Assembly: GCF_016808335.1 (NCBI RefSeq)
Contig: NC_053137.1
Coordinates: 1,488,001 to 1,552,000, forward strand
Direction of reading: 5' to 3'
DNA: 64,000 nucleotides
DNA from: Panicum virgatum
Taxonomy: Eukaryota; Streptophyta; Magnoliopsida; Poales; Poaceae
The position numbers and the translations under genes were made by a program. How positions within the stretch are numbered: the first letter of the stretch is position 1; every line of letters begins with the position of its first letter. Below are positions 33,397-46,000 of the stretch, piece by piece. Below the pieces are notes generated by a model. That model made no database searches, was not told the DNA's origin, and was given only the letters and a program-made list of their open reading frames with translations.

Positions 33397-36300
33397 TGTA
33401 ACACCCCGTAATTTCTACAGAATGTTATATATTCCGAAAATACGAGTTTTCAAAAACTTTTTGTGTGATTGTGTCATTAGCTAGAATAATATAAGGTTGT
33501 CTTCTAATTCTCTCTAAATTCCTAGAAAATAACAACTTTCTAATATAAGGATCATATTGTTAGAGTGAATCATTTGGAGTTTTGGAGTTTATTTGATTCT
33601 ACCTTGTTTAAAATCGTTTGTTGGATTTTGTCCAAAATATTTTAAGCTTGATTGATTGAGTTTTGTGGAGTTAAATTTGAAAAGGCCATTCAAATTTAAA
33701 CTCAAACTAACCAACCTAACCTGCTAACAGGCCTAACCCATCTAACTTCTGTAACCCCGGCCTGCCCCCAGCCCAGCTCCCGCTCCAACCCGTTGGCCAC
33801 GCCACTGGCCCGAACCGGCCTGCTTCACCCGCGGCCCAGCACGGACGACCTGGCCCGCTCCGCGCGAACGCACGCGCTCACGCGTGTGGATGCGCCGTGA
33901 GGCCGTTCAGCCCAACACCGCCACAGCCCGCTCCGCCTCTTCCCTTCCTTTCCACCACTGACAGGAAGGTCCCACTGGCAGCTTTCCCCTCTCCCTGTTC
34001 CGCTTTCCCCTCTGCCTCGCCTCACGCCGCGCGGACGCCGCCGCGGACTCACCTGCTCCCGCACCCGCGCGCGCGCCTGTCCTCGCCTCGCGACAAGCTC
34101 GCAACCACCCGGTCGCCGCACCGCGATGCCCGCCGCGAACCGTGCTGCTCTATCCCCCTTTTGCTTGCGCGCCAAGTCCCATCGTGGACCGCCTGGATGC
34201 GCTCCACGTCGCCCATGCCGAGCCCGTTCCATCCGTGCCGCTCCTCGGCGTCCGGGCCCGCCGCGAGCTCTCCACCCTAGCCGCACTGCCTATAAAGCCC
34301 CCAATCGGCCGCTCCCAAACCCTAGCCAGGGGAATTTCCCCTTCCCAGCCGCCGCCGCCAAGGAGAGAAGAGAAGCAGAGGAAGGGCAAGGAGAGGAGAA
34401 GAAGAAGGAGATTCCGCTGCCGCCAAGGACGCCGCCGTTGGAGTTCTTCATCACGCCGGCGCCCCCGATCGGCGACATCAACGTTGCCGCGCGTCCTGCT
34501 CTGCATCGCCTCGCCGCGGCCTCGACTCGTCACGGTGCCACCCCGTTCTACTCCGAGCCGCACGGTAGGCACCCGCTCCACCTCGCCGCCGGTGAGCCGT
34601 AGCAAGCCATAGGGCCCCTTTACCCTTTGTGTGTGCACGCTGTAGGAGCCCGACGATGTTCTCACCTTGATCCCCGCTGTTTCCGCTCAACCCCACCATG
34701 GCCTCGCCACGGCGTCGCCGTGCTTGCGCCACGGCCACGCCAGACCTCGGCTTCCTGAGCGTCCGCGTGCTCCGTCGCGCCACCTCCGCCTTGCCGGCCT
34801 TGCTCCCTGAACCCCGCCGCGGTCTGGGACACCAGCCCCCGCGCGCATACGCTGTAGCCCCGCCTTGACCTGCCTGCTCTCGCCGCCGTGCCGCGCCTTG
34901 GATTTCCAGGCACGCGTGCATGCTCACGCCCTCACCACGCACATGCCCCGCACCCCGTTCGGCCTCGCCGTGGCCCTGCCATGCGTAGTGCCCGTGCACA
35001 CACACCGCGCCGCCTGGAGACATGCTCTGTTTTGGCCTCACCGTCGGACCCATCGCCCTTCTACCCTGCCTTGCGCTTGACCGAGCAACAGTGCCACCTC
35101 TGCTTTGCACCGCCGCACCCCGTCGCCTTGCCCTTGCCACACGACCACATCCTGCTTTTGTGCACGGCCACGCCTTCACTCGCCAGCTGCCCCTGTTCAC
35201 CTTTTTCCTTTCTCTCGACACCGACCGCCTCGCCTCGCCAGGTAAGATCCGGCCCGCCGCCTGAGCGTTTGCTCGCCATCGCCATCGCCGCCGCGATGCG
35301 GACTCGGCTTAGCAAGCCCTGCGCACGCACGTGTGACCCCAAGCCACCGCCACAGGACCTCGCTGCCGCCGCTGGACCTCGCCGCCGCCGCGGACTAGTC
35401 CGCCAGTGCCCACGTGCGTGCGACCTAGGACCGAGCCGAGCCCCGCCTTAACCTCACCCTGACCGAGCCAAAGGAGCAGGAGGCATGTGTCGCCATCATC
35501 ACCGCCAGGGGGACACTCGTCGCTCGAAGACCTCGCCGCCGACCGGGATCCACAAGCCAACGAGAGGAGAAGGAGAAAAGAAGAGAAGAAAAGGGAAGAA
35601 GAAGAATGGGCCACCGCCGCCCTCCGGCCCAGACCGCTGAGCCGAACCGCCTGTGAGCCGGCCTGCTGACCCAAACTGCGCCTAGTGGGCCTTGAAGCCA
35701 AGCCAAGCCGGCCCACGAGCCACACACCGAGCCGGCCTGCTAGCCAAGCTGACGCCTGAGCCGAGCCGTAGCTGGGCCGTCAAGCCGGCCCGAACCTTCT
35801 TTGAGCCCAGAACAGAACTGCCCTCTTTTTCCTTTTTCCCTTACCCGACCTGACATGCGGGCCCCACATGTTAGTGTCTCCTGTGAGACTGACCGGTGGG
35901 ACCCATTGACCGCGGACCCCGCTGACCTGGCCGTGGACCCGTTGACCATTGACTTAGTCAATGTTGACCAAGTCAACGCTAACGTCATGATGACGTCAGC
36001 AGAGCCTGACCCCGTGCTGATGTCATGCTGACGTCAGCAGGACACTTGGCACTCTCTGGTGCTGCCACGTGTCACGCTGCGTGTTTTTTTCACGAAAACC
36101 TTTTATTAATTCCAGAAATTTTTTTATGCTTCAGAAAATCATGATAAATCAACCGGAGCTCTGAAAATTATGAAACCAGTTTCATAATTCTTCTAAAATC
36201 ATGATCTACGCGCTAGAGTAGGTTTTGTTGTGAGTAGGATCTTATTTGAGTAGTTTTGTGCATTTTTGCACTTTGGCCCATATAGTAATTCGTAACTACG

Positions 36301-37863
36301 GTTAGGTCCTGCTGCTGAAGAGAAGACCGACGACCAGGACTACCAGGAGGCCCAGGAGTTCTACGAGGAGCACCCAGGTTCACGCCCATCTATGACTTGA
36401 ATTCCTATTAGGCATTGCTTGCTAGAATTGCTATCGCTTTACTTGTGTGTGTGTGAGATAAGCCTCCATGGCCTACTTATACCATATTCCTTGCATCCCT
36501 ATACCTTCATTGATTCTTGGATGCTTTGGCTACTATGAGAGTGTATGGGTATGGGAATTCCATGAAATGATAGTCTTGGCATGCATGAGACCTACTTTGT
36601 GAGGAGCCAGAGATAGGGCTTTTAGCGGGGGCAAGCTACTGGCCGGGAATGTGTATTGGGCACATTCTGGGGAGCACCTTTGGCGGGTGAGGGAAGAGAA
36701 GAGAAGGAGGGGCAATACCTATTATGGGTGCCCAAGGAGAGGTAATACCTGTTATGGCTGCCTTTGGCAGACCATTGTGGAGGACTGCGTGAGGAGTGCT
36801 TGCCCCGGCTCTTATGGACATATGCGGTAACTATGATTTGTGGGACTTTGTAAACGTGCACACCACTTATCCATTATGTGGGTGGACCTAGTCCGATCTA
36901 GCTATGCACATCACCAGACCTATTAGAAGTAGGGTATGTGCGGGGGAGGCCCAATGCGGGAGTAGCATGGGCCTTATATAAACTCCGGATGGCAAGGGGT
37001 GGGGCCACACAACTCTAGGGCGACCTCTTGCGAGAGGATGCATCCCAACCTGGGGGGACAGGATGGTGCCGTAGCGGTTAGTCTCGTTCTCAGTAGACCG
37101 GTGCCTCGGAGTCAGTCGGAGTTGTCTGCTAGCCGGCAACGGGGCGAGTGGGTATAGGTGTACAACCCCTGCAGGGTGAAAACTATACGTATAGCCGCGT
37201 ACTCGGTCATGTACATTCCTGCTTATCTGTTACTTCATTTAGAGTAGTAAACCCAGCTTTCTACCTCCCTCTAGTCCACTTCCCCCTGTGGAGTCAGCTG
37301 AGGTGCAGGGAGAGGGAGTTCCTGCACCGACCTGGGATGGGTGAGAGACATGATTATGGATATGTGTAGATATTTATAAATACTTGTTATTGCATAGGAA
37401 ACCTCAGCCTATCCTTGGCTACTTTTCATACCTTTGCATCCACTTAAAGCTTGCATACGGATGGTGACGTGAACCTATCCCGTCCTTGGGGATAGTTTGG
37501 CAAGATGCAGGATCTGATCAGGAGTTCAACGCCAACACCGACGGATGGTACGATTGAAGCTTAGAAGCCCGTGCTACGCTCAAGTGTTGCCTGTGGAGTT
37601 GAAGTTCGAGATGAAGGATGGCCTGAAGACCAGCTACCGCTTCCATTTTCTGTTTGATCCATTTAGCCCAATGGGCTTGTATAAATTCGTACTGCAGATC
37701 CTACGGATCTTGTAATAATTAAATCCATGTTTGAACCTGTTATAAGTAAGTATGAACTGATTTACTGCTTGAAATGAGTTCTGTATGTGATAGCTACTGA
37801 TCCAGGGACTATCACAACGATACAGGGATTCAGGTTCTTCTTCTGAAAACCCGGGTCGTTTCA
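33397..37863 (+). mobile_element. Solo LTR (4.47 kb) inside the Tat reverse transcriptase
   Basis: It begins TGTAACACCCCG and ends GGGTCGTTTCA, flanked by a perfect 5-bp duplication CTTGC (33392-33396 and 37864-37868). No second LTR copy and no gag or pol lie within, so it is a solo LTR. A TATAAAG at 34291-34297 within a GC-rich leader suggests + orientation. The long LTR, the TGTAACACC start and a GTACAACCCCTGCAGGGT-like segment near 37160 relate it to the family at 43589-46076; a long-LTR chromovirus (Tekay/Del-like) is my inference. Long frames in 33825-35725 are GC-composition artefacts. Confidence 0.88.
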
Positions 37864-39899
37864 CTTGCGAAGGTTTCAGCCAGGTCTGCCACATGGTTGC
37901 CTCTTATTGAGCTGGTTACTACAATATCATCAACGTAAGCCAGGACATTTATTCTGAGTTGGTGCTCCAGGACCACCGAAGACATTCTTGAAAAAGACTG
38001 TCCTGCGTTTTTCAATCCTTCGGGCATCCTCACGAAGCAGTAGGTGCCGAAGGGAGTTATGAAGCTTGTTTTTTCTTCGTCTTCTTTCCTCATCCAAATC
38101 TGATGGTATCCGGAGAAACAGTCCAGCAGAGACATAAGTTGACTGTTTGCCGCATCATCGACGACTCTGTCGATTCTTGGCAGCGGGAAGTCATCCTTCG
38201 GGCAGGCTTTATTGAGGTCGGTGAAATCGATGCACATGCGCCACTTGCCATTCTTCTTTTTGACTGGCACAGTGTTTGCCAGCCATGTTGGGTATTTGAC
38301 TTCTCGGATAACTTTTGCATCTAGCAGTCTCTGGACTTCGGCCTTGACTGCTGCGACTTTTTCATCTGCCATTTTGCGAAGCTTTTGCTTCTTTGGCTTG
38401 ATGTTTGGGTTGATATCCAAGAGATGCTCAATGATATCTCTGCTGACGCCCCGTAGGTCACTGGCGGACCATGCGAAAACATCTTGATTCTTGCGGAGAA
38501 ATTCAAGAAGCACTTTTTCTTCCTCGGGCTCGAGGGTTGCATTGATGGTTACCATTTTGTCGGGTAGATGTACGTCAAGGGGGACCTTCTTGACTTCGCA
38601 GTCTTCCTCAAAGGTTGCTTTCTCGTTGTCTCTCTGCTGCTCTTTGAAGGTAGCAGGCTTGGATTCAGTCCGAAGGTTGTGGACATTTTTCTGGCCTGGG
38701 GTGTATCCCCGCTCTATGTCCCGCGCAAGCTGCTGGTCCCCACGGACGGTGATGACCCCCGCGGGAGCTGGAATCTTCATGCACAAGTACAATTGATAAA
38801 CGATAGCTTCGAACTTGTTGATTGTCCCCCTTCCTAGGATTGCGTGGTATGGGTAGGGCATCTTTACCACATCGAAGGTGATGTGCTCTGTTCTTGCGTT
38901 GGCCGTGTCTCCGAAGGACACAGTGAGCGACAGTTTGCCGATTGCGTTTACTCTTTTTCCTCCGAAACCCATTATAGGGATATCCGAAGGCTGAAGCAGA
39001 TTTCGGTCGATGCCCATCTTGTCGAAGGTGTCGGAAAAAATGATGTCTGCAGAGCTGCCAGTGTCAACCAGTATCTTGCCAATCCTCCAGCCCTGAATGT
39101 TTGCCTCGATGACAAGAGCATCTGTGTGTGGGTAACTGATGAGGTGGACATCTTCTTCGGAGAAGGTGATCGGAGAATGTGACCACTGTGTTCTCTTGGT
39201 TGGACCTTCGGAGATGATGCAATGGACTTGCCTGAAGTAGTCTCTGCGCTGTCTCTTGTTCTCGAAGTCCAGTGTGGATCCTCTGGAGATGGGCATGACC
39301 ATTCCAAAGGTTGGCAGTGCCGCGGGTTGGCCATTTGTGGTTTGGTTTTCTTGTTTTGGTGGTTGGGCTGGGGGTGGTGGTAGCTGCTCTTGTGTTGGTT
39401 GAGCTTGGGTGGTGGGTTGACTGGGTTGTGTTTGCGGGTTTGGCTGCGGCTGCCAGTTGTGGTTGTAGTTGTAGTTGAACATGGGTGGGCGGTATGCTTG
39501 GGTAAATGTGGGGGGTGGAACGAACGAAGGTTGTGTGTACTATATTTGTTGAGGGGCTTGTGGAGTCTGAGGCCATGTAGTGTGCCCAACTAGCTTGGCT
39601 TTTTTCTCGGACTCCATTCTGTCGAGGGTCTTTTTCTTCTCCGGGCACTGGTTTGTTTTGTGGTCGGAGTCAGACCCGTGGAAGTGACAGAAGAATTTTT
39701 TAGGCTCGCGCGAAGGTGCACGACCTCGGCCCCTTCCTCTGCCGCGACCTCTGCCCTGTGCTCCGGACGAAGGTTACTTGTCGTTTGAGTGCTTGGGTTC
39801 CGACTCTGGCGGTATCATGAAGGAATCGAAGGTTATCTGATCGTCGTCATCTTGCGAAGGTTCCAGAGGTAGGATGAGCTGCTGAGCTGGCTGCTCTTG
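37864..39899 (-). pseudogene. pol: Tat gag end, protease and N-terminal reverse transcriptase
   Basis: This continues in the same frame as gag. The knuckle-like CHFHGSDSDHKTNQC lies between stops TAA 39774-39776 and TAG 39540-39542. Then comes a Pro/Gln-rich linker ([11 protein letters not shown]), protease [10 protein letters not shown] near 39063, and the RT with [36 protein letters not shown] and catalytic YVDD at 37926-37937. The frame is broken at 37863 by the solo LTR, and the RT continues in phase on the far side at 33391. Confidence 0.92.
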
Positions 39900-40955
39900 C
39901 TACCGTGTTTGCTGATTGTACTTTTCTGCCTGACGCATGATTCTTCTTTGCTCGACCCTTCTGCGGTGGTCGGCGTCTGACTTCGCGTACTTCTCTGCTT
40001 CTGTGTAGAGCTCCTCCAGGGTCCTCGGGGGCTCTCTTGTGAGATGAGAAGCAAGCTGGACAGGCATGAGACCTTCGATGCATTTCTCGATTGCATCCTT
40101 CTCTGGGAAGTTTGGGATTTGAGCCTTCTTCTGCACGAACCTCCGGAAATAGTCATAGAGAGGCTCACGGTCGTGCTGTGGGCACTTGAAGTCTTTCACA
40201 GTGTTGGTATTTAGCCTTCTGAATCCCTGAAAGTCCTGGAGGAGCTTGCCTTTCAGCTGGTACCAGTTGTTGATTGATTGCGGGGGAAGGTATGAGTACC
40301 AGTTGGCCACAGAACCTTCGCAGGCCATGACGAAGGACTTGGCCATGGTTGAGTCGTCACCTCCGGCCAAAGCGATGGTTGCTTCGTAGGCCATGAGGAA
40401 CTGGGTTGGATCAGTTGTTGCATTGTACTTGGGGAGCTGTGTAGGCTTGTAGCCGGGCGGCCATGAAGTTCGCTGCAGAGCGACTGAGAGTGGCGAGGTC
40501 GGGTCATACAGGAGGTTGACCGGTGGTGGCCTTTGGTCTTCATTGTGAGCGAAGGTTGTCTGGTGGATGATGCGGTTTTCTTGTTGGAGGGAACCTTCGG
40601 GCATTTCTTGGTATGCCCTCTGCAAATTCTCAACTTCCGCCTCCATTTCTGCTAGTTTGCGCCTGGCCTCAGCTAGCTTGTTTGCCTGGTTCAGTACCCT
40701 CTTTTTGGTGACGAGCTGAGCTTTGATGTTCCTTTTCTTCATTTCCAGGGCCTTGAGCTTGAGTGATGTCTCTGTGAGCTCCTTGGATTGGTTTTGCTGA
40801 GCTTCGGTGTTTTCGATGTCATCAACCAGATCTCCATGAAGAACAGCTTCGTTGTTGGTGTCTTGAATTCGTGTGTTGGCTGCTTCGTGCTGCTCGTGCT
40901 GCTCAGCGGTGTTGCTTGTGGTGCCGGCGGAGGCTTTCTTCTTCGCTGGGGCCAT
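39900..40955 (-). pseudogene. gag: Tat gag
   Basis: The most likely start is the ATG at 40955-40953 (MAPAKKKASAG), just inside the primer site. A coiled coil (KALEMKKRNIKAQLVTKKR to about residue 130) is followed by the gypsy gag core (LPKYNATTDPTQFLMAYE, GLMPVQLASHL, RTLEELYTEAEKYA). A TAG at 39900-39902 ends this part, and the same frame continues into the next segment, so it was one gag-pol frame. Confidence 0.9.
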
Positions 40956-40973
40956 CGAAGGTTGTTTCTCGAG

Positions 40974-40992
40974 CTGGAACGATGGGCGCCGC
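40974..40992 (-). other. Putative primer binding site of the Tat element
   Basis: Directly inside the 5' (right) LTR the minus strand reads GCGGCGCCCATCGTTCC, with GGCGCCC at the position and in the style of other plant gypsy primer sites. The tRNA was not identified. Confidence 0.5.
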
Positions 40993-41726
40993 TGTTGGGA
41001 TCTTAGCTTCTTAGATGCCCAAACAGGGAGCATGAACAGTATGAAAATGGCAGTGAAAGTAGGAACTTAATTCCCCAGTAATAGCCAGGAAAATTCAACC
41101 CTTTACACTGTGAAGAGAGGGGCTATTTATACCCCTAGCCTTCGGTCGGGTTTTCCTAAATTGCCCCCTTCCAACTCATTTATAGCTCACTCACAACCAG
41201 TTTTAGGGTAAAATTATAAGGTTAGAGGTGTATAACTCTGACCTTCTCACGTATTCAGGTGTACAAACCCGACCTTCTCACGTATTCACGTTTTACACGT
41301 GCGCTTGCACCAAGCGAAGGTCTTCGTTTCCTTCGGGGAGCTCCGGGGGTCACGGCCCTGAAGGTTCCGTCAACGAGCGTTCAGCCGTCACCTTTGTTCC
41401 CGAAGGCGATCCCTTTACCCGAAGGTCCTGGTCTTCGAACTTGTGCTTCTGAGCAACCATTCGTCACCTTCGGCCGATCGAAGGCGATATCCTCCATCAC
41501 CGAAGGTCTTGGTCTTTGAGCTTGCACTTCTGAGCAGCCATTCGTCACCTTCGGCCAACCAAAGGTGATATCCTTCGTCACCGAAGGTCCTGGTCTTTGA
41601 GCTTGCGCTTTTGAGTGACCATCCAACACCTTCGAGTGTGCTTGCCTTCCTCTCGTTGCGGCCCTGCAAACGAGTTAGGGAGCATTTCCGAGGGTGGGGG
41701 CTTGACCCGAAGTCCAATCCCCAACA
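40993..41726 (-). repeat. 5' LTR of the Tat element (right copy)
   Basis: On the + strand it runs from TGTTGGGATCTTAG to AATCCCCAACA, 734 bp. The minus-strand TATAAATA is at 41124-41131. Confidence 0.92.
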
Positions 41727-43070
41727 CTTCTTATCGCCGCCCAACCTAAAACTCCGGCGGCAGTTCGGCGCCACCCCCACCATCGCCGCGCTCTGCATGG
41801 CGCCGCACCTCATCACATCACAGACACAGCCGGCAATGGCCCAGGTCGCCGCCTCCCCTCCTGCCAAACAACCTGACACCAGCAGGCAGCCACCGTCCAT
41901 GGCCTGCCGGCCGCCCGGCGCCAGTCAAACGTCATCACGCTGCCAATTTCTCCCACGGCCGCCGCGCCACGTCTGGCATGGACGTCTGAGCATTCCGGCA
42001 TGTGGCCGTGCTTCCCGACGGCCATGGCGGAGCACTCGGAGCATGCGCGGCATAGTGCGGCACTCCGAGCACGCGCACCCTGCGAAAGTACGCCATGGCG
42101 ACCGGGCTGCCACCGCCCACCGGCGGCCGCGCAATGGGGCAAAGAAAGGCTGCCTTGCTTGCTTCCGATGCAAGATACGGCGGGTCGCACGCCGAAGCAG
42201 TGTCCTTCCTGGCCTCGCCGGCGGGTGGCTTTGTCGCCCGACGTGACGACCTGGGGGGTGCGATCCAATCCGCACCACCCCCTGGGCAGTTGAGGGCCGT
42301 CCAATCCGCATCCGACGGCTAGGATATACTCGGCTCGGGCTGCAGGGAAGCGAACGGGGCTCTACCCCCTCCCACTCGTCTCGATGTGGTCCCGCGGCGC
42401 TGCCCCGCTAAACTCCGGCGAGCCCCCAAGCCTTGCTTGCACGAGCGTCAAGCCGGAGTTGTTTCGACCTGGCCGGAAAAATCTCGGTGGGTTCTTCTTG
42501 TTTGGCAAATTGGATGCATTTTATTCTTCTCTTGGACGCATTCTCAGGTTGTTTCTGCACCCATGGCTGATCGGGGTTCAGAGCGCCGGAGATGAATTTT
42601 ATCAAACAACCGAGAGTCCATCTCGCACTGAAACGTTTCGAGTTTTCTGTGCATCGTGTGAGGAAAGAAGGAAGATGCTTGTCACCGTCAGAAAGCCTGA
42701 TGGGCCTTGATCAGTTGATCACCCCCGCGAACTCGTCTCAATCAGACTTTCAGAACGTTTGCGGCCACCAAAGTTGGAGTGCCAAACAACGATTACTGTT
42801 AGAGACCACACAATAGTATTCTTGTTCTGCATTTCCTAAGGAAAATATTCAGAGTTGCATTTACATCACACCTGCCTGAATGATGCAATGCTTAATTGAA
42901 CAGCTTTTGATTTTTTTTCTTGCTTTGAAAACTTGATTTAGCAGAATTACTATTACGATTGCACAATCTGACAGATCAGGGCGTGTGCCATCTGAAATTT
43001 GTTACCTGCCACACCATCTCTAAATTTGTTCAGCTTCTACGAATGCAAAAGAGAGGCAAACAATTCGATC
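41727..43070. repeat. GC-rich duplicated unit U5 and downstream segment
   Basis: It opens with CGCCGCCCAACCTAAAACTCC, matching the left part of U1 (near 4636), and includes CCTCGCCGGCGGGTGGC, CCCTGGGCAGTTGAGGGCCGTCC, GCAAATTGGATGCATT and an ATGGCTGATCGG near 42566. The hairpin has been lost here. From 42740 the sequence (TTTGCGGCCACCAAAGTTGG, TTCCTAAGGAAAATATTC, GCACAATCTGACAGATC) matches 7705-7740, 4360-4380 and 23830. No gene is called. Confidence 0.6.
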
Positions 43071-46000
43071 TTTTTTTTTTAACCGAAACTGTGGGGGAGT
43101 TCCCCACAGCATTGCATTATCAAAGAAAAAAATATATACAAGAGTTTAGAGATACTTACAAGAATAGGTAGGGGGAGAAGGAAAAGAGGGGGGGAAAATT
43201 ACAAGTGTGTGTCAAACCATTGTAAAACAGAAGATTTAAGATCTTCTCTAACCCTGTTCAGGTGAAGAGAAATCTGTTCCTTGAACCGCACAGTCCAAAG
43301 GCCCAAAGTACAACTCTTGGCATCTAAGATTTTTGCATCACGTAAATTTCAAAAAAGAGGTGTTCTATGTCTTCTGCTACCTGATCATGGCACATAACAC
43401 AATGGTTGTTGGGTTGCACATTGAAATTCCTGCGTTGGAGCATTGTTTTTGTGATTTGTCTGTCAATCAGAGAAAGCCAGGCGAAGAACTTCAGACGAGG
43501 GGTGCACTTGGATTTCCAGACCCAGGAAAAAGAAGTAAGCACTCTTTGCGAAGCAAAAGCATAGGCATAAAATTTCCTGGAGGAATATTGTCACACCCTG
43601 AAATTTTTGGATTTCAGGATCTGATTAAAATTAAAAATAAAACAACAATTTTCTCATAATTTTAAAATTTTCGCAACATTTAATTTTCTTCACAGGGAAT
43701 TTAGTAAAAATAAATAAAAATTGGTTGTTTTTCTAAAATCTAAATGAGGTTGTCTGTTTGCATTCATGCAGTTTTGCATTGTTTTATTGCTTGTGGTTTG
43801 ATTTTTGAATTTGAATTCGTGGAGTTTAAATTCAAATGGAATTTGTTGAATCTTTTTGTAAAAAGGAAAATAGGAAAAACTTTTTTGTCCCAAATCAGCA
43901 GTCCGGCCTGTTTCTTTACTTGACATGCAAGTCAAGAATCCCCTCTTCATCCCTATATAAGCACCGCCCCCTGCTTATTTTTCTCTGCGCAGAGCTCAAG
44001 CCGCCGCCAACCCTAGGCCCCTCCCTTTTTTCTCCTGCGCCGCCCTGCACCTGTCGCCGGCCCTGCCCCTGCGTTGCTGCCTGCATTGCTCCCTGCGCCA
44101 GCACCTCTATTCCCTGTCGCCTGCTGCCCTCCTTGCGCTGCTCCTCCCTGCCTCCCTGTGACGCTCCTGCTGCCTGCCCTGACTGCCGCATGTGCAGGAG
44201 CCTGCACCTCCCTGTTGTAGGTGCTGAAGAGGGCCAGCGCCCAGCCATGCATGCATACGCCCCTTGGTGTTCAGCGCTGGTTCCAAAGGCTCACCAATCA
44301 AATAGATCGCTGCCACCATGGTCTCGCGGGAACAGACCACCGGCTCCTTCTTCCGGTTTCGATTCCCACCGCTACGATTCATCTCTACCATGGGTAAGCG
44401 GTAAAACAGTTTTCCCTCGATTTCACCGTTTTAGATCTATTTTCGTTCGTTCTTGTTGCGTTAGTTTTGTATTAGCGTAATCTATCGTTTAGTAGCGCTT
44501 TTGTATCGTAGTTCCTGTTTTAAATTAAATATAGATTTAATTTGATTAAATGTTTTATCATCCAGTTTTCCTAATTAAACGCTAATTAGAGTTCCACTCC
44601 AGATTTCATAATTAATGTTAACTTGATTTTTATGAACTCAAAAATGTTTCTAATTTAATTTGTTAGTTCACATAAATCCTATAGATATATACGTTTAGAT
44701 GCTCTGACATATCTGTTCTCTAATTAATTGTTTAATTGTGTAATTTCTACATAGATAATTATATATAATTTGACTAAGTTTTACTTCGATTTCATAAATG
44801 TAAATACAATATGAGCTAATTATAATTTTGAATATTTTCTTCTAAATAACTTTTACATGTCGTTTATAACTAAAATAAATAACGCTTATAGTTCTGTTGT
44901 CTCTTGGATAACACAAAAACTTCCGATAGCCGTTTCTTTTCAATCGTAGCTACGTTTTCCCCGTTTCTTGCGTTCTCGTAACCGTAGCACCAAGCCCTAT
45001 CCTTTAGAGCGTTCTTTCAAAGCCTTTCTTTTGTTTTGGTGTACTGTTCTTAGTTGAACTTGTTATTTGCTTTGTATGTTGTCGATGATTGCTTCGAGTA
45101 GAAGGATCGTTGTTTGAAGCTTGAAGAATCAAGAAGCTTTGTATGAGCAAGAGCTGAAGAGTAGTAAGAGTAGCTTTTCGTTGGTGAAAGGCAAGTGACC
45201 CTAACCATATTTCTATCTATGCTTATTTACAAGAGTATTATGATGATTTAATTGGAACATGGAGAACCACCCAAGAAAACCGTACAACCACAATACTATA
45301 TGGCTCTGGTCTTGGCTGATTAATTAGAGACTCTAGCTTGTGACAATCTTACCGAAAGGGCAAGAGGGGACGCATCGACGGGGTATAGCTCGGTCCTCTT
45401 GGGGCAATTGGTATTGTTTAATGGTCCTTTGGCAAGGTACCACCTCATTAGGACAGTGTTATGACCGCTTTGACTTGAAACCTTTGCGGATTGTCATAGG
45501 TTAGGGAATCTTTGTAAATGCCTCGTAGCGTCCCTATGCAATCACACCTCGGAAGTGTGGTATTGTGTCTAGCTAGCACATTGCGTGGTTGGGTTCAAAG
45601 TTCTTTAGAACTTTTACACGAATTGTGGTGAAAGTGTACAACCTCTGTAGAGTTTAAAACTAACCGGTTAGCCGTGCTCACGGTCAAGAGCGGCTTGGAC
45701 CCTCACATGATTAATAAACTTAAAGATGGAGATAAATCATTTTCTGGTTATTTCTTGTGGCCTTGCTGAGTACCAACCATAAGTGTACTCACCCTTAGCT
45801 TACTGCTGCTCAGAAGGAGAAGGTGTATAAAGATTTATGAAGTTGTTGCTGAGTTCTAGGCGTACGCAACCCCCAGTCGATTGCCTATGAAGTTTGGAGT
45901 CTCCGTTTCCAGGATAAGCTATATAACTCTAATAGTCTTTTATTTGTTGTTTTTTTTTCTCTTTTATGTGATACTGTTGCTGATTATTCACTTATAATCT

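Larger units (their letters stand above)
24683..41726 (-). mobile_element. Ty3/gypsy retrotransposon of the Tat lineage with an antisense gene
   Basis: The LTRs are at 24683-25419 and 40993-41726. The orientation is minus: gag-pol reads right to left, the primer site follows the right LTR, and a polypurine-like GAGGGGCTAC (minus strand) abuts the left LTR. Support for Tat is the gypsy order protease-RT-RNase H-integrase, an archaeal-type second RNase H, no chromodomain, a long region between pol and the 3' LTR, and an extra antisense gene there. By eye about 38 differences separate the two LTRs over about 735 bases. A 4.5 kb solo LTR is nested in the RT. Target duplication is unclear (TTCTC against CTTCT). 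Confidence 0.92.

Noticed and set aside
33825..35725. Several 130-247 aa frames
   Set aside because: They lie in the GC-rich leader part of a solo LTR, with frames on both strands and no recognisable domain.
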